Shown here: positions 1-9,052 of the stretch, piece after piece | How positions within the stretch are numbered: position 1 is the stretch's first letter | Layout of the letters: every line of letters begins with the position of its first letter | DNA from: Devosia sp. | GTDB lineage: Bacteria; Pseudomonadota; Alphaproteobacteria; Rhizobiales; Devosiaceae | DNA: 64,000 nucleotides | NCBI GenBank assembly: GCA_015234425.1 | Contig: JADGNE010000046.1 | Coordinates: 62,001 to 126,000, forward strand | Direction: 5' to 3' | The notes under the pieces: model-generated | What the model was told of the DNA's origin: nothing | Database searches by the model: none | What the model saw: the letters and a program-made list of their open reading frames with translations, nothing else | Program-made: the position numbers and the translations under genes

Positions 1-240
1 GAGGACAAGCTTGACCTCGAACCCGGCTTTTCCGGCGACGCCTATGCGCAAGGGGAGCTGCGCGAGGTGTACAAGACCCTGCGCGACGCCATCGCGGGGC
101 TGAAGCAATCGAAAATGCTGGAGGACGCCTTCGGGGCGGATGTGGTCGGGCACTATGTGCACACCGGCGAGTGGGAGCAGTTTGAATATGACCGGCGAGT
201 AACCGACTGGGAGCGCCAGCGCGGGTTTGAGCGCAGCTAG
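1..240 (+). CDS. Glutamine synthetase family protein, C-terminal fragment (cut by window edge)
   Basis: The last 79 codons of a gene that begins before the window, read in frame 1 and ending at a TAG. The residues around LREVYKTLRDAIAGLKQSKM and GADVVGHYVHTGEWEQFEYD resemble the C-terminal end of glutamine synthetase-type ligases, including the gamma-glutamyl-amine ligases of amine catabolism. The catalytic part is outside the window, so the substrate cannot be judged. The aldehyde dehydrogenase start lies 14 bases downstream, which suggests one operon and favours a catabolic ligase over the housekeeping ammonia-assimilating enzyme. Confidence 0.72.
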   Translation, partial: EDKLDLEPGFSGDAYAQGELREVYKTLRDAIAGLKQSKMLEDAFGADVVGHYVHTGEWEQFEYDRRVTDWERQRGFERS

Positions 241-254
241 GAGGGGAGGCGGAA

Positions 255-1637
255 ATGAGCGAGACAGTGCAGATCATCTCTCCAGTGGACGGAAAGGTTT
301 TTGCCGAACGGCAAATGCTCGACGGGGACGCCATTGATCGGGCGGTGAGCCGCGCGAAGGCGGTACAGCGGGACTGGAGCATGGTGCCGCTCGGCGAGCG
401 GGTGGCGCTGGTGGGCAAAATGGTCGATGCGCTCTTGGCGATGAACGACGCCATCGTGCCCGAACTGGCCTCGCAGATGGGGCGGCCCGTCCGCTATGGC
501 GGCGAAAGGCGCGGCGTCGAGGAGCGCAGCCGGCACATGCTGGCCATTGCCGGGGAGAGTCTCGCGCCGCTGATGCGGCCGGAAAAAGACGGGTTCGTGC
601 GCTATATCACCCGCGAGCCGCTGGGCGTGGTGCTGGTGATTGCGCCCTGGAATTATCCGTTCCTTACGGCGGTCAATTCCATCATTCCCGCGCTGGCGGC
701 GGGCAATGTAGTGCTGCTGAAGCATGCCAGCCAGACGCTGCTGGCGGGCGAGCGTTTTGCCGAGGCGGCACGGATGGCCGGCCCGCCGGAGGGGGTGTTC
801 CAGAACCTCGTCATGGGGCATGCGGAAACGGAAAAACTGGTGGGGTCGGGGCTGGTCGACCACATCAGTTTCACCGGATCGGTAGAAGGCGGGCGGCGGA
901 TCGAGCGGGCGGCGGCCGGCACATTTGCCTCGCTGGGGCTTGAGCTCGGCGGCAAGGATCCGGCCTATGTGCGGGCCGATGCCGATCTCGACTTTGCTGC
1001 TGAAAACCTCGTCGACGGGAGCTTTTTCAACTCCGGGCAATCCTGCTGCGGGGTGGAGCGCATCTATGTCCATGCCGATGCCTATGACGGTTTTGTCGAC
1101 CGCTTCGTCGGGCAGGCGCGCAGCTGGACGCTGGGCCATCCGCTCGATCCGGCGACTGTGATCGGGCCGATGGCGCGCGCCAGCTTCGCCGACCATGTGC
1201 GGCGCCAGACCGAGGAAGCCGTGCGCAGCGGAGCGGGCCGTCACCTCAACTGGGCCCATGAACGCGATAAGCCCGGCTCGCCCTGGCTGGCCCCCGAAGT
1301 CCTGACAGGCGTGAACCACCAGATGAGTCTCATGCGCGAGGAGAGTTTCGGGCCGGTGGTCGGGATCATGAAGGTGGCCGACGATGAAGAGGCTATCGGG
1401 CTGATGAACGACAGCCCCTATGGACTGACGGCCTCGATCTGGACGGCGGATCTCGACGCGGCCGGAAGGATCGGCGCCCATATCGAAACCGGGACGGTTT
1501 TTGCCAATCGATGCGACTATCTCGACCCCGCCCTCGTTTGGACTGGTGTGAAGGACACCGGCAGAGGCGGGGCGCTGAGCGAGATTGGCTACCACAATTT
1601 GACCCAGCCCAGGAGTTTTCATCTGCGGCGGGTGTAA
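255..1637 (+). CDS. Aldehyde dehydrogenase family protein (NAD(P)+-dependent)
   Basis: A 460-residue ALDH-fold enzyme that would oxidise an aldehyde to its acid. Visible hallmarks are PWNYP near residue 131, the cofactor-loop motif FTGSVEGG near 206-213, the general base Glu in LELGGKDP (about E230) and the nucleophile in GQSCCG (about C264). A purine-rich GGAGG lies just before the ATG. It sits between a glutamine-synthetase-like gene and an iron alcohol dehydrogenase. This grouping suggests stepwise oxidation of an alcohol or amine-derived aldehyde, possibly after gamma-glutamylation. Family membership is clear. The substrate is unknown. Confidence 0.9.
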   Translation: MSETVQIISPVDGKVFAERQMLDGDAIDRAVSRAKAVQRDWSMVPLGERVALVGKMVDALLAMNDAIVPELASQMGRPVRYGGERRGVEERSRHMLAIAGESLAPLMRPEKDGFVRYITREPLGVVLVIAPWNYPFLTAVNSIIPALAAGNVVLLKHASQTLLAGERFAEAARMAGPPEGVFQNLVMGHAETEKLVGSGLVDHISFTGSVEGGRRIERAAAGTFASLGLELGGKDPAYVRADADLDFAAENLVDGSFFNSGQSCCGVERIYVHADAYDGFVDRFVGQARSWTLGHPLDPATVIGPMARASFADHVRRQTEEAVRSGAGRHLNWAHERDKPGSPWLAPEVLTGVNHQMSLMREESFGPVVGIMKVADDEEAIGLMNDSPYGLTASIWTADLDAAGRIGAHIETGTVFANRCDYLDPALVWTGVKDTGRGGALSEIGYHNLTQPRSFHLRRV

Positions 1638-1753
1638 GGCGTTTTCCGTGTCATCGTTGCTGCCGGGCGGGCCCGGTAGTCCATGCAGAGCGGGTTGGAT
1701 TGCCGGGCGCGCCCGGCAAGGGCGGTGAAGATAGTAAGGGTGAGGAGGCTATT

Positions 1754-2914
1754 ATGACCAATGCCAATTGGAATTATCCGACCGCCATGCGCTTTGGCGC
1801 GGGGCGCATTGCCGAACTCCACGAGGCGCTGGCCGCCGTGGGCATGAAGAAGCCGCTCCTCGTCACCGATGCCGGGCTGGCGACCCTGCCGGTGACCCTC
1901 TCCGTGCTCGGCATGCTCAAGGAGCGGGGGATCGATGTCGGCCTCTTTTCCGAAGTCAAACCCAATCCGGTGGCGGCCAATGTCGAGGCGGGCATCGAGG
2001 TGCTGCGGGCCGGCGGGCATGACGGGGTTATAGCCTTTGGCGGGGGCTCGGGGCTCGATACCGGCAAGGTGATTGCCTTCATGGCCGGGCAGACCCGGCC
2101 GATGTGGGATTTCGAGGATGTCGGCGACTGGTGGACCCGCGCCGATCCGGCGGGGATCCTGCCCACCATTGCCGTGCCGACAACGGCCGGGACCGGCTCG
2201 GAAGTGGGCAGGGCCGGGGTGATCACCGACGAGCGCAGCCAGACCAAGAAGGTGATCTTTCACCCCCTGATGATGCCGAAAATCGTCATCGCCGATCCCG
2301 AACTGACCATTGGCATGCCCCCGTTCATCACCGTGGGAACCGGGATGGATGCGCTGGCCCATTGTCTCGAAGCCTATTGTGCGCCGGGCTATCACCCGAT
2401 GGCCGATGGTATCGCGGTGGAGGGCATAAGGCTTGTGTTCGAAAACCTGCCCAAGGTCGTCGCCAACCCCAATGATATCGTGGCGCGCGGGCACATGATG
2501 AGTGCGGCGGCGATGGGTGCGACGGCGTTCCAGAAGGGGCTCGGGGGCATTCATGCGCTGAGCCATCCGGTGGGCGCGCTCTATGACACCCACCACGGCA
2601 TGACGAATGCGGTGTTCATGCCCTATGTGCTGATATCCAATAAATCGGCGGTGGAAGGCAGGCTCGCGCGGCTGGCGGCCTATCTCGGCCTCGCGCCCAA
2701 TTTCGATGCGTTCCTGCATGCGCTGGTCGGGCTGCGGCTGAGACTGGGTGTGCCGCATACGCTGAAGGATTTCGGCGTCAACGGGGACAAGCGCGAGCAG
2801 ATCGCCGACATGGCCGTGGTCGACCCCACGGCGGGCGGCAATCCGATCGAGCTGACGCGCGATCGGGCGCTTGAGATCTTCGACCGGGCGCTGACGGGAA
2901 GGTCTAGCCGCTAG
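1754..2914 (+). CDS. Iron-containing alcohol dehydrogenase
   Basis: A 386-residue group III (Fe-ADH) dehydrogenase. It has the dinucleotide loop GGGSGLDTG near residue 97 and the motif TTAGTGSE near 143. The likely metal ligands are D199, H203, H267 and H281 in GMDALAHCLEAY and GGIHALSHPVG...THHGMTNA. The chosen ATG follows GGTGAGGAGG at good spacing. An open frame extends further upstream but overlaps the aldehyde dehydrogenase and carries no family sequence. Its TAG stop shares a CTAG with the convergent selO stop. It probably interconverts an alcohol and the aldehyde handled by the preceding ALDH. Confidence 0.9.
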   Translation: MTNANWNYPTAMRFGAGRIAELHEALAAVGMKKPLLVTDAGLATLPVTLSVLGMLKERGIDVGLFSEVKPNPVAANVEAGIEVLRAGGHDGVIAFGGGSGLDTGKVIAFMAGQTRPMWDFEDVGDWWTRADPAGILPTIAVPTTAGTGSEVGRAGVITDERSQTKKVIFHPLMMPKIVIADPELTIGMPPFITVGTGMDALAHCLEAYCAPGYHPMADGIAVEGIRLVFENLPKVVANPNDIVARGHMMSAAAMGATAFQKGLGGIHALSHPVGALYDTHHGMTNAVFMPYVLISNKSAVEGRLARLAAYLGLAPNFDAFLHALVGLRLRLGVPHTLKDFGVNGDKREQIADMAVVDPTAGGNPIELTRDRALEIFDRALTGRSSR

Positions 2915-4320
2915 ACCGTCACCCCATAGGCTGCGCGCATCTCTGCGATCTCGGCAAGCGTCTGGTGGAAGAGGCTCCAGTCGTCGGTTTCGGCGATTGG
3001 CGCCCAGATGGCTTCCACCTCCTCGATCAGCATGGTGCGCGGCGTTCTGCGGGCGAAATAGGAGTGGGTGAGATTGCAGTCCGGGCTGGGCGCATAGGCT
3101 TCCAGCCCGTCCGCCACCGGCCTGAAGGCCTCGCTGGCATAAAATCCCGCCGACGGACTTTCGGCGGCGCGTTCGGCGCTCTGCACCCCGCCGCGCCAGT
3201 CAAAGTAGAACTGCTCATAGGGTGCCTTGCTGGCCGAGAGAAAGCCGAAGAGCGTCGTGACGAAGGCACCATCCTCCTCCGTGCCGCGCGGCACGAGGCC
3301 AAGCCGCCGCAGGATCTGCCGGGGCAATTCATCGCGAAAACTCGGCCAGACAGAGTTGAGCGCAGGCTCGAGCTTTTCGATGCTGGAGAGCGGCACGAGG
3401 CATTCGGCGAGCCTGGTGAGGTTCCAGGCCAGCGTGTCGGGCTGGCGTCCAAAGCTATAAAGTCGGGTTTCGTCGAAATAGGCGGCGGTGAACTCGGGGT
3501 CGTACTGCGGCAGGAAGCGCCACGGCCCGTAGTCAAAGCTCTCGCCGGTGATGTTGATATTATCGGTGTTGAGCACGCCATGGACGAACCCTGCGGCCGT
3601 CCACTGCGCGCCAAGCCGGGCAACATTGCCGACCACGGCCTCGAGGAGTGCGGCGGGACGATCTTCGGCATCGCCGAGATGCGGGTAATAGTGCTCGATC
3701 GCGTAATCGAGCAGCTTCTGCAGATTGGCTGTGTCCTCGAGATAGGCGAGACGCTGGAACGTGCCGATGCGAATGTGGCTGTGGCTGAGCCGGGTGAGAA
3801 CGGCAGAGCGGGTGGGCGAGGGTTCATCGCCGCGCCAGAGCTGCTCGCCGGTTTCCACCAGCGAAAAGCTCTTGGAGGTGTAGACGCCGAGTGCCTCGAG
3901 CATTTCGGTGGCCAGCACTTCGCGCACGCCGCCCTTGAGCGTCAGCCGCCCGTCGCCGCCGCGCGACCAGGGCGTCTTGCCCGTGCCTTTGGTACCGAAA
4001 TCGAGAAGGCGCCCATCCACCGGGTCGATGCACTGGCCAAAGAGGAAGCCGCGTCCGTCGCCGAGATCGGGATTGTAAGAGCGGAACTGGTGGCCATGAT
4101 AGCGCAGCGCCAGTGGCTCGGGCAGCGAACCGGGCAGGGGCTCGAAGCGGCCGAAATGGGCCAGCCATTGATCGTCGCTGAGATCGCCCAGGCCGAGCCG
4201 TTCGGCCCAGCGCTGGTCGCGATGCCGCAAAATGGTCTTGGGAAAATCGGCGGGGGCGACGGGATCGAAGAAGTCGCGGCCGAGATCGGCGTGGGAGCGG
4301 GCGGGAAGGAACTGGGTCAT
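2911..4320 (-). CDS. selO: SelO/YdiU family protein adenylyltransferase (UPF0061)
   Basis: A 469-residue pseudokinase-fold protein. SelO family members transfer AMP from ATP to protein hydroxyl groups and are linked to redox stress. The family signatures are clear: YHGHQFRSYNPDLGDGRG near residue 75, DFGTKGTGKTPWSRGGDGR, the GGVREVLATEMLEALG helix, and the HGVLNTDNINITG catalytic-loop region followed by DYGPWRFLPQYDP. It is shorter at the C-terminus than eukaryotic selenoprotein members and shows no terminal Cys or Sec motif. It is convergent with the alcohol dehydrogenase and shares a CTAG at the two stops. Confidence 0.9.
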   Translation of the reverse strand: MTQFLPARSHADLGRDFFDPVAPADFPKTILRHRDQRWAERLGLGDLSDDQWLAHFGRFEPLPGSLPEPLALRYHGHQFRSYNPDLGDGRGFLFGQCIDPVDGRLLDFGTKGTGKTPWSRGGDGRLTLKGGVREVLATEMLEALGVYTSKSFSLVETGEQLWRGDEPSPTRSAVLTRLSHSHIRIGTFQRLAYLEDTANLQKLLDYAIEHYYPHLGDAEDRPAALLEAVVGNVARLGAQWTAAGFVHGVLNTDNINITGESFDYGPWRFLPQYDPEFTAAYFDETRLYSFGRQPDTLAWNLTRLAECLVPLSSIEKLEPALNSVWPSFRDELPRQILRRLGLVPRGTEEDGAFVTTLFGFLSASKAPYEQFYFDWRGGVQSAERAAESPSAGFYASEAFRPVADGLEAYAPSPDCNLTHSYFARRTPRTMLIEEVEAIWAPIAETDDWSLFHQTLAEIAEMRAAYGVTV

Positions 4321-4443
4321 GATTGCCTAATGCCTTTCGCCCGACTGGGGCTCCATCGCAAGTGTAATGCGGTCCTGCGTTGCAAGGCGGCCTTGCGCCC
4401 GGGCGTCTGGCGAATGTCACCAAATCGGCCTATATGCACTCCA

Positions 4444-5106
4444 ATGACACAGATTGCTCCCTTCCAGGCCGCCATTTTCGACATGGACGGCACGCTGCTC
4501 GATACCGAGGCGATGTTCAAGACCATCGTTTTCGAGGTCTGCACCGATCTCGGGTTTGAAATGACCGATCTCGTGCACAGCGGCATGGTCGGATCGAGCC
4601 ACGAGCGCACCAGCCAACTGCTGATCGAGGCTTATGGGGTCAGCTTTCCCTATTCGCTGTTCGACGAAAAATGCCGCGTGGTGATGCGCGAGCGCAGCCA
4701 TGCCGGCGTGCCGCTGAAGCCGGGCGTACGCGAATTCATCACGGCTCTGCACGCCAATAATATCCCGACGGCGGTCGCCACCTCCTCGCGCAATCCCCAT
4801 GCCCAGCATCATCTTGGCGCCGCGGGCCTGCTCGATCTCTTCGAAACGATCGTGACCCGTGACGACGTCACCAATCCCAAGCCGCACCCCGAGCCCTATC
4901 TGATGGCGGCGGGCCGGCTGTCCATGAAGCCGGAACATTGCCTCGCCCTCGAGGATAGTTTTGCCGGCGTTCATGCTGCCCATGCGGCTGGCATGCAGAC
5001 CATCATGGTGCCCGATCTCGTCGCGCCGTCCGATGAGATCCGCTCGCTTGGCATCACCATCATGGACAGTCTGGTGCACGTGCACAAAGCGGCCTTCCCG
5101 CGTTAA
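4444..5106 (+). CDS. HAD-superfamily hydrolase, beta-phosphoglucomutase/phosphatase-like
   Basis: A 220-residue subfamily IA HAD enzyme. Motif I is FDMDGTLLDTE (nucleophile about D13, acid D15), a helical cap follows, motif II is the Ser in ATSSRNP, motif III is the Lys in NPKPHPEPY, and motif IV is ALEDSFAGVHAAHAAGM. The ATG at this position gives the usual N-terminus. A much longer open frame upstream is only antisense to selO. These residues fit hydrolysis of a small phosphate ester, such as a sugar phosphate or phosphoglycolate. I cannot assign the exact substrate. A hairpin resembling a terminator follows the stop. Confidence 0.88.
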   Translation: MTQIAPFQAAIFDMDGTLLDTEAMFKTIVFEVCTDLGFEMTDLVHSGMVGSSHERTSQLLIEAYGVSFPYSLFDEKCRVVMRERSHAGVPLKPGVREFITALHANNIPTAVATSSRNPHAQHHLGAAGLLDLFETIVTRDDVTNPKPHPEPYLMAAGRLSMKPEHCLALEDSFAGVHAAHAAGMQTIMVPDLVAPSDEIRSLGITIMDSLVHVHKAAFPR

Positions 5107-5173
5107 GATTTGAACGCTTAAAGCACTCCCTAAACTTTTATCTTTCTCCGAAAGTGCCGATTCAGCACAAAGC

Positions 5174-5202
5174 AAACCCATGAATTTTATGGGTTTTCTT
5201 TT
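5174..5202 (+). terminator. Candidate intrinsic terminator after the HAD hydrolase
   Basis: The perfect 8-bp stem AAACCCAT/ATGGGTTT encloses a 7-base loop and is followed by TCTTTTG. It lies about 70 bases after the HAD stop. The stem is AT-rich, so strength is uncertain. Confidence 0.5.
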
Positions 5203-5215
5203 GCGCGTCGGCACA

Positions 5216-5262
5216 TTAACCCTGTTTTAAGAAGCTAAGGGCTATGGTTAACCAGCCGTAAA
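5216..5262 (+). promoter_or_regulatory. Two CtrA-like boxes upstream of the cell-wall hydrolase
   Basis: The first box is TTAACCCTGTTTTAA at 5216-5230, an exact TTAA-N7-TTAA match to the CtrA consensus. The second, TTAACCAGCCGTAAA at 5248-5262, has one mismatch in the second half. They lie about 120-165 bases before the hydrolase start. CtrA is the master cell-cycle response regulator of Alphaproteobacteria. Binding here is inferred from motif match and position only. Confidence 0.5.
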
Positions 5263-5381
5263 TTTTGGCTTCCATCTCTTGTCTGGCTTGGCTAGTGTGC
5301 CTTCCAGCAAGACGGACCCCCAGGGGTCCACCAGAAGGCCTGCCGGTAGGACTGGACAGGCTCAGGGGCAAGGACGGGGCA

Positions 5382-6284
5382 TTGACTGCAGACTGGCGGA
5401 AGAAAATCCTGCGAATTTCAGCGCAGGCAGCAGCGTTCGCAGCGACAGTGTTGGTCGCTGGCGTCATTGCGTCGCCCTTGGCAGTCAAGGCTAACGAATC
5501 CAACGTCGTCATCCCGGTCTCGGTTCCGGACGCTGTCGCCGAGCTGCGTCAGCAGCCCGCGCTGGGCGCGACCGCAATGCCGCTGGCACCCGGCCAGCAG
5601 CCGCTGACCGAGGCGCTTCTTGCCAATTACGTCAAGCGCCAGCAGGAGCTGCGCGCGGTCGAGGTGACCCTCGATGGTCCCAATTCCCCGCTGAATGCCG
5701 AAATGCTGATGGGCTATATCGCCCGCGGTTCGCTCAGCGGCGGTAACACCGCTCTTTCCGCCATCGACAGCTTCATGGCGCCGATCGCACGGCCCGAGCC
5801 GACGGTGACCCCCGATATTCTCGCCGCCTATGTCGACAGCGGTTATCTGCCGACGGAAAAGCGCGTCAAGGTCGCCAATACCGAGCGCGAATGCCTCGCC
5901 CAGGCGATCTATCACGAAGCGCGCGGTGAAAGCGCTGCCGGCCAGCTGGCCGTCGCCAATGTCATCGTCAATCGCGCCCGCTCGGATCGTTACCCGTCCT
6001 CGCTGTGCGGCGTCATCTATCAGAACGCCGACAAGGGCCGCTATCGCTGCCAGTTTACCTTTGCCTGCGATGGTCGCGATGATACTCCGCGTGAGCGCGC
6101 CGCCTGGTCGCGCTCCAAGGCTCTGGCCGCCGAGATTTATGCCGAGTACGCCACGGGCGACGAGGTTGGTGCACTGCCCGGTTCGGCGCTGTTCTACCAC
6201 ACGACGGCCGTCAGCCCTTCCTGGTCGAACACCTATAGCCGAGTTGCCCAGGTCGGCTCGCACATCTTCTACTCCCCGAACTGA
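5382..6284 (+). CDS. SleB/CwlJ-type cell wall hydrolase, exported
   Basis: A predicted 300-residue peptidoglycan hydrolase. The N-terminus is a basic stretch (TADWRKKILR) followed by a hydrophobic run of about 20 residues ending ASPLAVKA, typical of a signal peptide or anchor. The C-terminal third carries the Hydrolase_2 signature ECLAQAIYHEARGES with its catalytic Glu, then AVANVIVNRARSDRYP and the two Cys of SLCGVIYQ and FACDGR. I chose the TTG start because AGGACGG lies just upstream and the signal sequence follows at once. In other bacteria the family cleaves the glycan backbone. The CtrA-like boxes upstream suggest division-linked expression. Confidence 0.85.
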   Translation: MTADWRKKILRISAQAAAFAATVLVAGVIASPLAVKANESNVVIPVSVPDAVAELRQQPALGATAMPLAPGQQPLTEALLANYVKRQQELRAVEVTLDGPNSPLNAEMLMGYIARGSLSGGNTALSAIDSFMAPIARPEPTVTPDILAAYVDSGYLPTEKRVKVANTERECLAQAIYHEARGESAAGQLAVANVIVNRARSDRYPSSLCGVIYQNADKGRYRCQFTFACDGRDDTPRERAAWSRSKALAAEIYAEYATGDEVGALPGSALFYHTTAVSPSWSNTYSRVAQVGSHIFYSPN

Positions 6285-6352
6285 TCGCCTGTAGCGCTCT
6301 CCAGAGGGGGCGCCATGCTGTCGGGGTGACCTTTCCCTCACTGCAGATCTGA

Positions 6353-6385
6353 AACGCGGTCGGCGCCCCTTGGCGCCGCGTTTTG
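6353..6385 (+). terminator. Intrinsic terminator after the cell wall hydrolase
   Basis: The stem CGGCGCC/GGCGCCG with loop CCTT (6361-6378) extends partly outward through AACGCG/CGTT and runs into CGTTTT. It lies about 70 bases beyond the hydrolase stop on the + strand. Confidence 0.6.
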
Positions 6386-6442
6386 GCGTGTCGGCTGATC
6401 AGTCGCCCGACACACGCCTTCAGTGCCAGGAACCCGGACATG

Positions 6443-6467
6443 AAAAAGGGCGCCGATGGCGCCCTTC
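6443..6467 (-). terminator. Intrinsic terminator of pckA
   Basis: The stem GGGCGCC/GGCGCCC has a 3-base loop. Read on the - strand it is followed by TTTTT, so it serves pckA, which ends about 30 bases before it. It could also act weakly on the + strand. Confidence 0.75.
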
Positions 6468-6494
6468 TCAGTAGTCAGTCTGGGAGATGACCGC

Positions 6495-8090
6495 TTATTC
6501 AGCGGCCTTGGCCAGCTGTGGGCCGGGCTCGGCATCGGCTTCCGTGCCGAACTTCTTGAAGTTCTCGCGGAACAGCTGGGCAAGCTTTGCGGCCTGCGCG
6601 TCATAGGCCTCGCCATCGGCCCAGGTCTGGCGCGGATCGAGCAGCTTGCTGTCGACGCCGGGCACGGCCACGGGAACGTCAAAGCCGAAGAGGCCGTCAA
6701 CGCGCATGTCGGCGCTGTCGAGGGCGCCTTCGAGGGCGGCGGTCAGCAGACGGCGGGTCGAGGCGATGTCGATGCGCTTGCCAACGCCATAGCCGCCACC
6801 GGTCCAGCCGGTGTTGAGTAGATAGGCCTGGGCGCCGCTTGTGCGCAGGCGCTCAGCCAGCATCTCGCCATAGACGGTCGGGTGCCGCGGCATGAACGGC
6901 GCGCCGAAACAGGCCGAGAAGGTCGCCTGCGGCTCGGTGACGCCACGCTCGGTGCCGGCCACCTTGGCGGTGTAGCCCGAGAGGAAGTGGTAGACGGCCT
7001 GTTCCGGCGTCAGACGCGCGAGCGGGGGCAGGACGCCGAAGGCGTCCGCGGTGAGGAAGACCACGGTCTTGGGCGTTCCGCCAACACTGCCCTTGGCAAT
7101 GGACGGCAGCACATGCAGCGGGTAGGCGGCACGGGTGTTTTCGGTCAGCGACACATCGTCGAAATCCGGAACGCCCGTTTCTGCATCGACGATGACGTTT
7201 TCCAGCACGGTGCCGAAACGCTTGGTTGCCGCATAGATTTCCGGCTCGGCGGTAGCGCTGAGCTTGACGGTCTTGGCGTAGCAGCCGCCTTCGAGGTTGA
7301 ACACGCCATCCGCGCTCCAGCCGTGCTCGTCGTCGCCGATCAGCGGGCGGTTCGGATCATTGCTGAGCGTGGTCTTGCCAGTGCCCGAGAGGCCGAAGAA
7401 CAGCGCTGCTTCCCCATCGGGGCCAAGGTTGGCCGAGCAGTGCATCGGCAGGACGCCCTGGCGCGGCGCGTGGAAGTTGAACAGCGAGAAGACGCTTTTC
7501 TTGATCTCACCGGCATAGAGCGTGCCGGCGATGACAACTACATTGCGGCTCATGTCGAGCGCGATGACGGTGTCGGTGCGGCAGCCGTGGCGGGCCGGAT
7601 CGGCCTTGAAGTGCGGCGCATGGACGATGGTCACGGCCATGGCGTCGTCACCGGCGAGGATGTCTTCGCCACGACGGATCAGGAGGTTGCGGATGAAGAG
7701 GGCATGCCAGGCGCTCGGGGTGAGAACCGTCACGTCATACTGGTGCGCGGGATCTGCACCAGCCAGGAGATCCTGGCGGTAGATGGCCTGGCCGGACAGA
7801 TGCGCGCGCACGTCATCGAGCAGGATCGAGAAATGCTCGGGCGAGAGGGCACCCGAATTGTCCCACCAGACCGTATTCTCGGTCAGGCCATCGCGCACGA
7901 TGAACTTGTCCTTGGGCGAGCGGCCGGTAAATGCGCCGGTCTCAACGACAAAGGCGCCGTCTGCAGTCAGACGGCCCACACCCTGTCGCAATGCCTCGGC
8001 AACCAGATCCGGGGCAATCGCGTTGTCGCTCAGCGACACGGCTGCGCCGACGATGTCGTTTCGCAGGACCCCATGATCGAACACACTCAT
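6495..8090 (-). CDS. pckA: Phosphoenolpyruvate carboxykinase (ATP)
   Basis: A 531-residue ATP-dependent PEPCK that converts oxaloacetate and ATP to phosphoenolpyruvate, the first committed step of gluconeogenesis from organic acids. Visible family features are [10 protein letters not shown] near residue 55, the P-loop [11 protein letters not shown] near 235, and the kinase-2/metal motif [10 protein letters not shown] near 253. Length is normal for the family. A GGAGACGGAAAG ribosome-binding region precedes the ATG. It is divergent from chvI, an arrangement conserved in rhizobia and Agrobacterium, where ChvI influences pckA expression. Confidence 0.97.
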   Translation of the reverse strand: MSVFDHGVLRNDIVGAAVSLSDNAIAPDLVAEALRQGVGRLTADGAFVVETGAFTGRSPKDKFIVRDGLTENTVWWDNSGALSPEHFSILLDDVRAHLSGQAIYRQDLLAGADPAHQYDVTVLTPSAWHALFIRNLLIRRGEDILAGDDAMAVTIVHAPHFKADPARHGCRTDTVIALDMSRNVVVIAGTLYAGEIKKSVFSLFNFHAPRQGVLPMHCSANLGPDGEAALFFGLSGTGKTTLSNDPNRPLIGDDEHGWSADGVFNLEGGCYAKTVKLSATAEPEIYAATKRFGTVLENVIVDAETGVPDFDDVSLTENTRAAYPLHVLPSIAKGSVGGTPKTVVFLTADAFGVLPPLARLTPEQAVYHFLSGYTAKVAGTERGVTEPQATFSACFGAPFMPRHPTVYGEMLAERLRTSGAQAYLLNTGWTGGGYGVGKRIDIASTRRLLTAALEGALDSADMRVDGLFGFDVPVAVPGVDSKLLDPRQTWADGEAYDAQAAKLAQLFRENFKKFGTEADAEPGPQLAKAAE

Positions 8091-8228
8091 CTTTCCGTCT
8101 CCACTCGATGCCGCAAGTGCGGTGTTGCGCGCAAACTAGAGACGATGGGTGGTCGAGGACCATCCCGAAAAGGGTCTTAAGACGGAAGTTGCACGTGGCT
8201 CGGATTGCTGTCGCAACTGGCAGCAGAC

Positions 8229-8257
8229 TTGGCCGCGCCTTATTTAACGCGTAATTG
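8229..8257 (+). promoter_or_regulatory. Candidate sigma-70 promoter for chvI
   Basis: TTGGCC and TAATTG are separated by exactly 17 bases, about 70 bases before the chvI start in the 237-base divergent region shared with pckA. The match to consensus is moderate, and I cannot exclude other promoters. Confidence 0.35.
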
Positions 8258-8327
8258 TCGCTTGCAACGTCGGAGAGGACCAAAAGGGTCATCCCGAATG
8301 CAAGCGTCTCGAGAAGAAAGGCAGAAT

Positions 8328-9044
8328 ATGCCCAAAATCGCCCTGGTAGATGACGACCGCAACATCCTGACTTCCGTGTCCCTGACGCTGGAGGCCGAAG
8401 GATATCAGGTGGCCACCTATACTGACGGCGCTTCGGGTCTTGAAGGTCTGACCACTGACCGTCCCGACCTGGCCATTCTCGACATCAAGATGCCGCGCAT
8501 GGACGGCATGGAGCTGCTGCGCCGCCTGCGCCAGAAATCGGATGTCCCGGTGATCTTCCTCACCTCCAAGGATGAGGAAATCGACGAACTTTTCGGGCTC
8601 AAGATGGGCGCTGATGATTTCATCACCAAGCCCTTCAGCCAGCGCCTGCTGGTCGAGCGCGTCAAGGCGATCCTGCGCCGCTCCGCACCGCGCGATCCGT
8701 CGAGTGCCCCGGGCACCAACACCGAGCAGGCGCCGAGCAAGGCGCTGATCGAACGCGGCTCGCTTGTGCTCGATGAAGAGCGCCACACCTGCACCTGGAA
8801 GGGCCAGCGCGTCACCCTTACGGTCACCGAGTTCCTGATCCTGCAGGCGCTCGCCCTGCGCCCGGGCGTGGTGAAGTCGCGCAATGCGCTGATGGATGCC
8901 GCCTATGACGACCAGGTCTATGTCGATGACCGCACCATCGACAGCCACATCAAGCGGCTGCGTAAGAAGTTCAAGGCCGTGGATGATGATTTCGAAATGA
9001 TCGAGACGCTCTATGGTGTCGGCTACCGCTTCAAGGAGCAGTAG
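8328..9044 (+). CDS. chvI: Two-component response regulator ChvI
   Basis: A 238-residue OmpR-class regulator. The receiver domain opens with [23 protein letters not shown], the phosphoacceptor Asp is in [13 protein letters not shown], and the switch Lys is in DDFITKPF. The C-terminal winged helix contains [19 protein letters not shown] and ends GVGYRFKEQ. The start following GAAAGG gives the typical ChvI N-terminus. An ATG ten codons earlier has a worse context. With ChvG it forms the acid and envelope-stress system that controls exopolysaccharide, motility and metabolism in rhizobia. chvG begins 8 bases downstream. Confidence 0.95.
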   Translation: MPKIALVDDDRNILTSVSLTLEAEGYQVATYTDGASGLEGLTTDRPDLAILDIKMPRMDGMELLRRLRQKSDVPVIFLTSKDEEIDELFGLKMGADDFITKPFSQRLLVERVKAILRRSAPRDPSSAPGTNTEQAPSKALIERGSLVLDEERHTCTWKGQRVTLTVTEFLILQALALRPGVVKSRNALMDAAYDDQVYVDDRTIDSHIKRLRKKFKAVDDDFEMIETLYGVGYRFKEQ

Positions 9045-9052
9045 GAAGCCAA

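Noticed and set aside
237..1622. Long open frame opposite the aldehyde dehydrogenase
   Set aside because: It is antisense to a clear ALDH gene and rich in His, Arg and Pro typical of shadow frames. It has no family motif.
2965..4443. Long upstream extension of the HAD hydrolase frame, opposite selO
   Set aside because: The HAD family N-terminus begins at 4444. The preceding residues are only the complement of selO.
8246..8260. TTAAC-containing sequence before chvI as a CtrA site
   Set aside because: The second half reads TTGT and not TTAA at the required spacing, so only a half-site is present.
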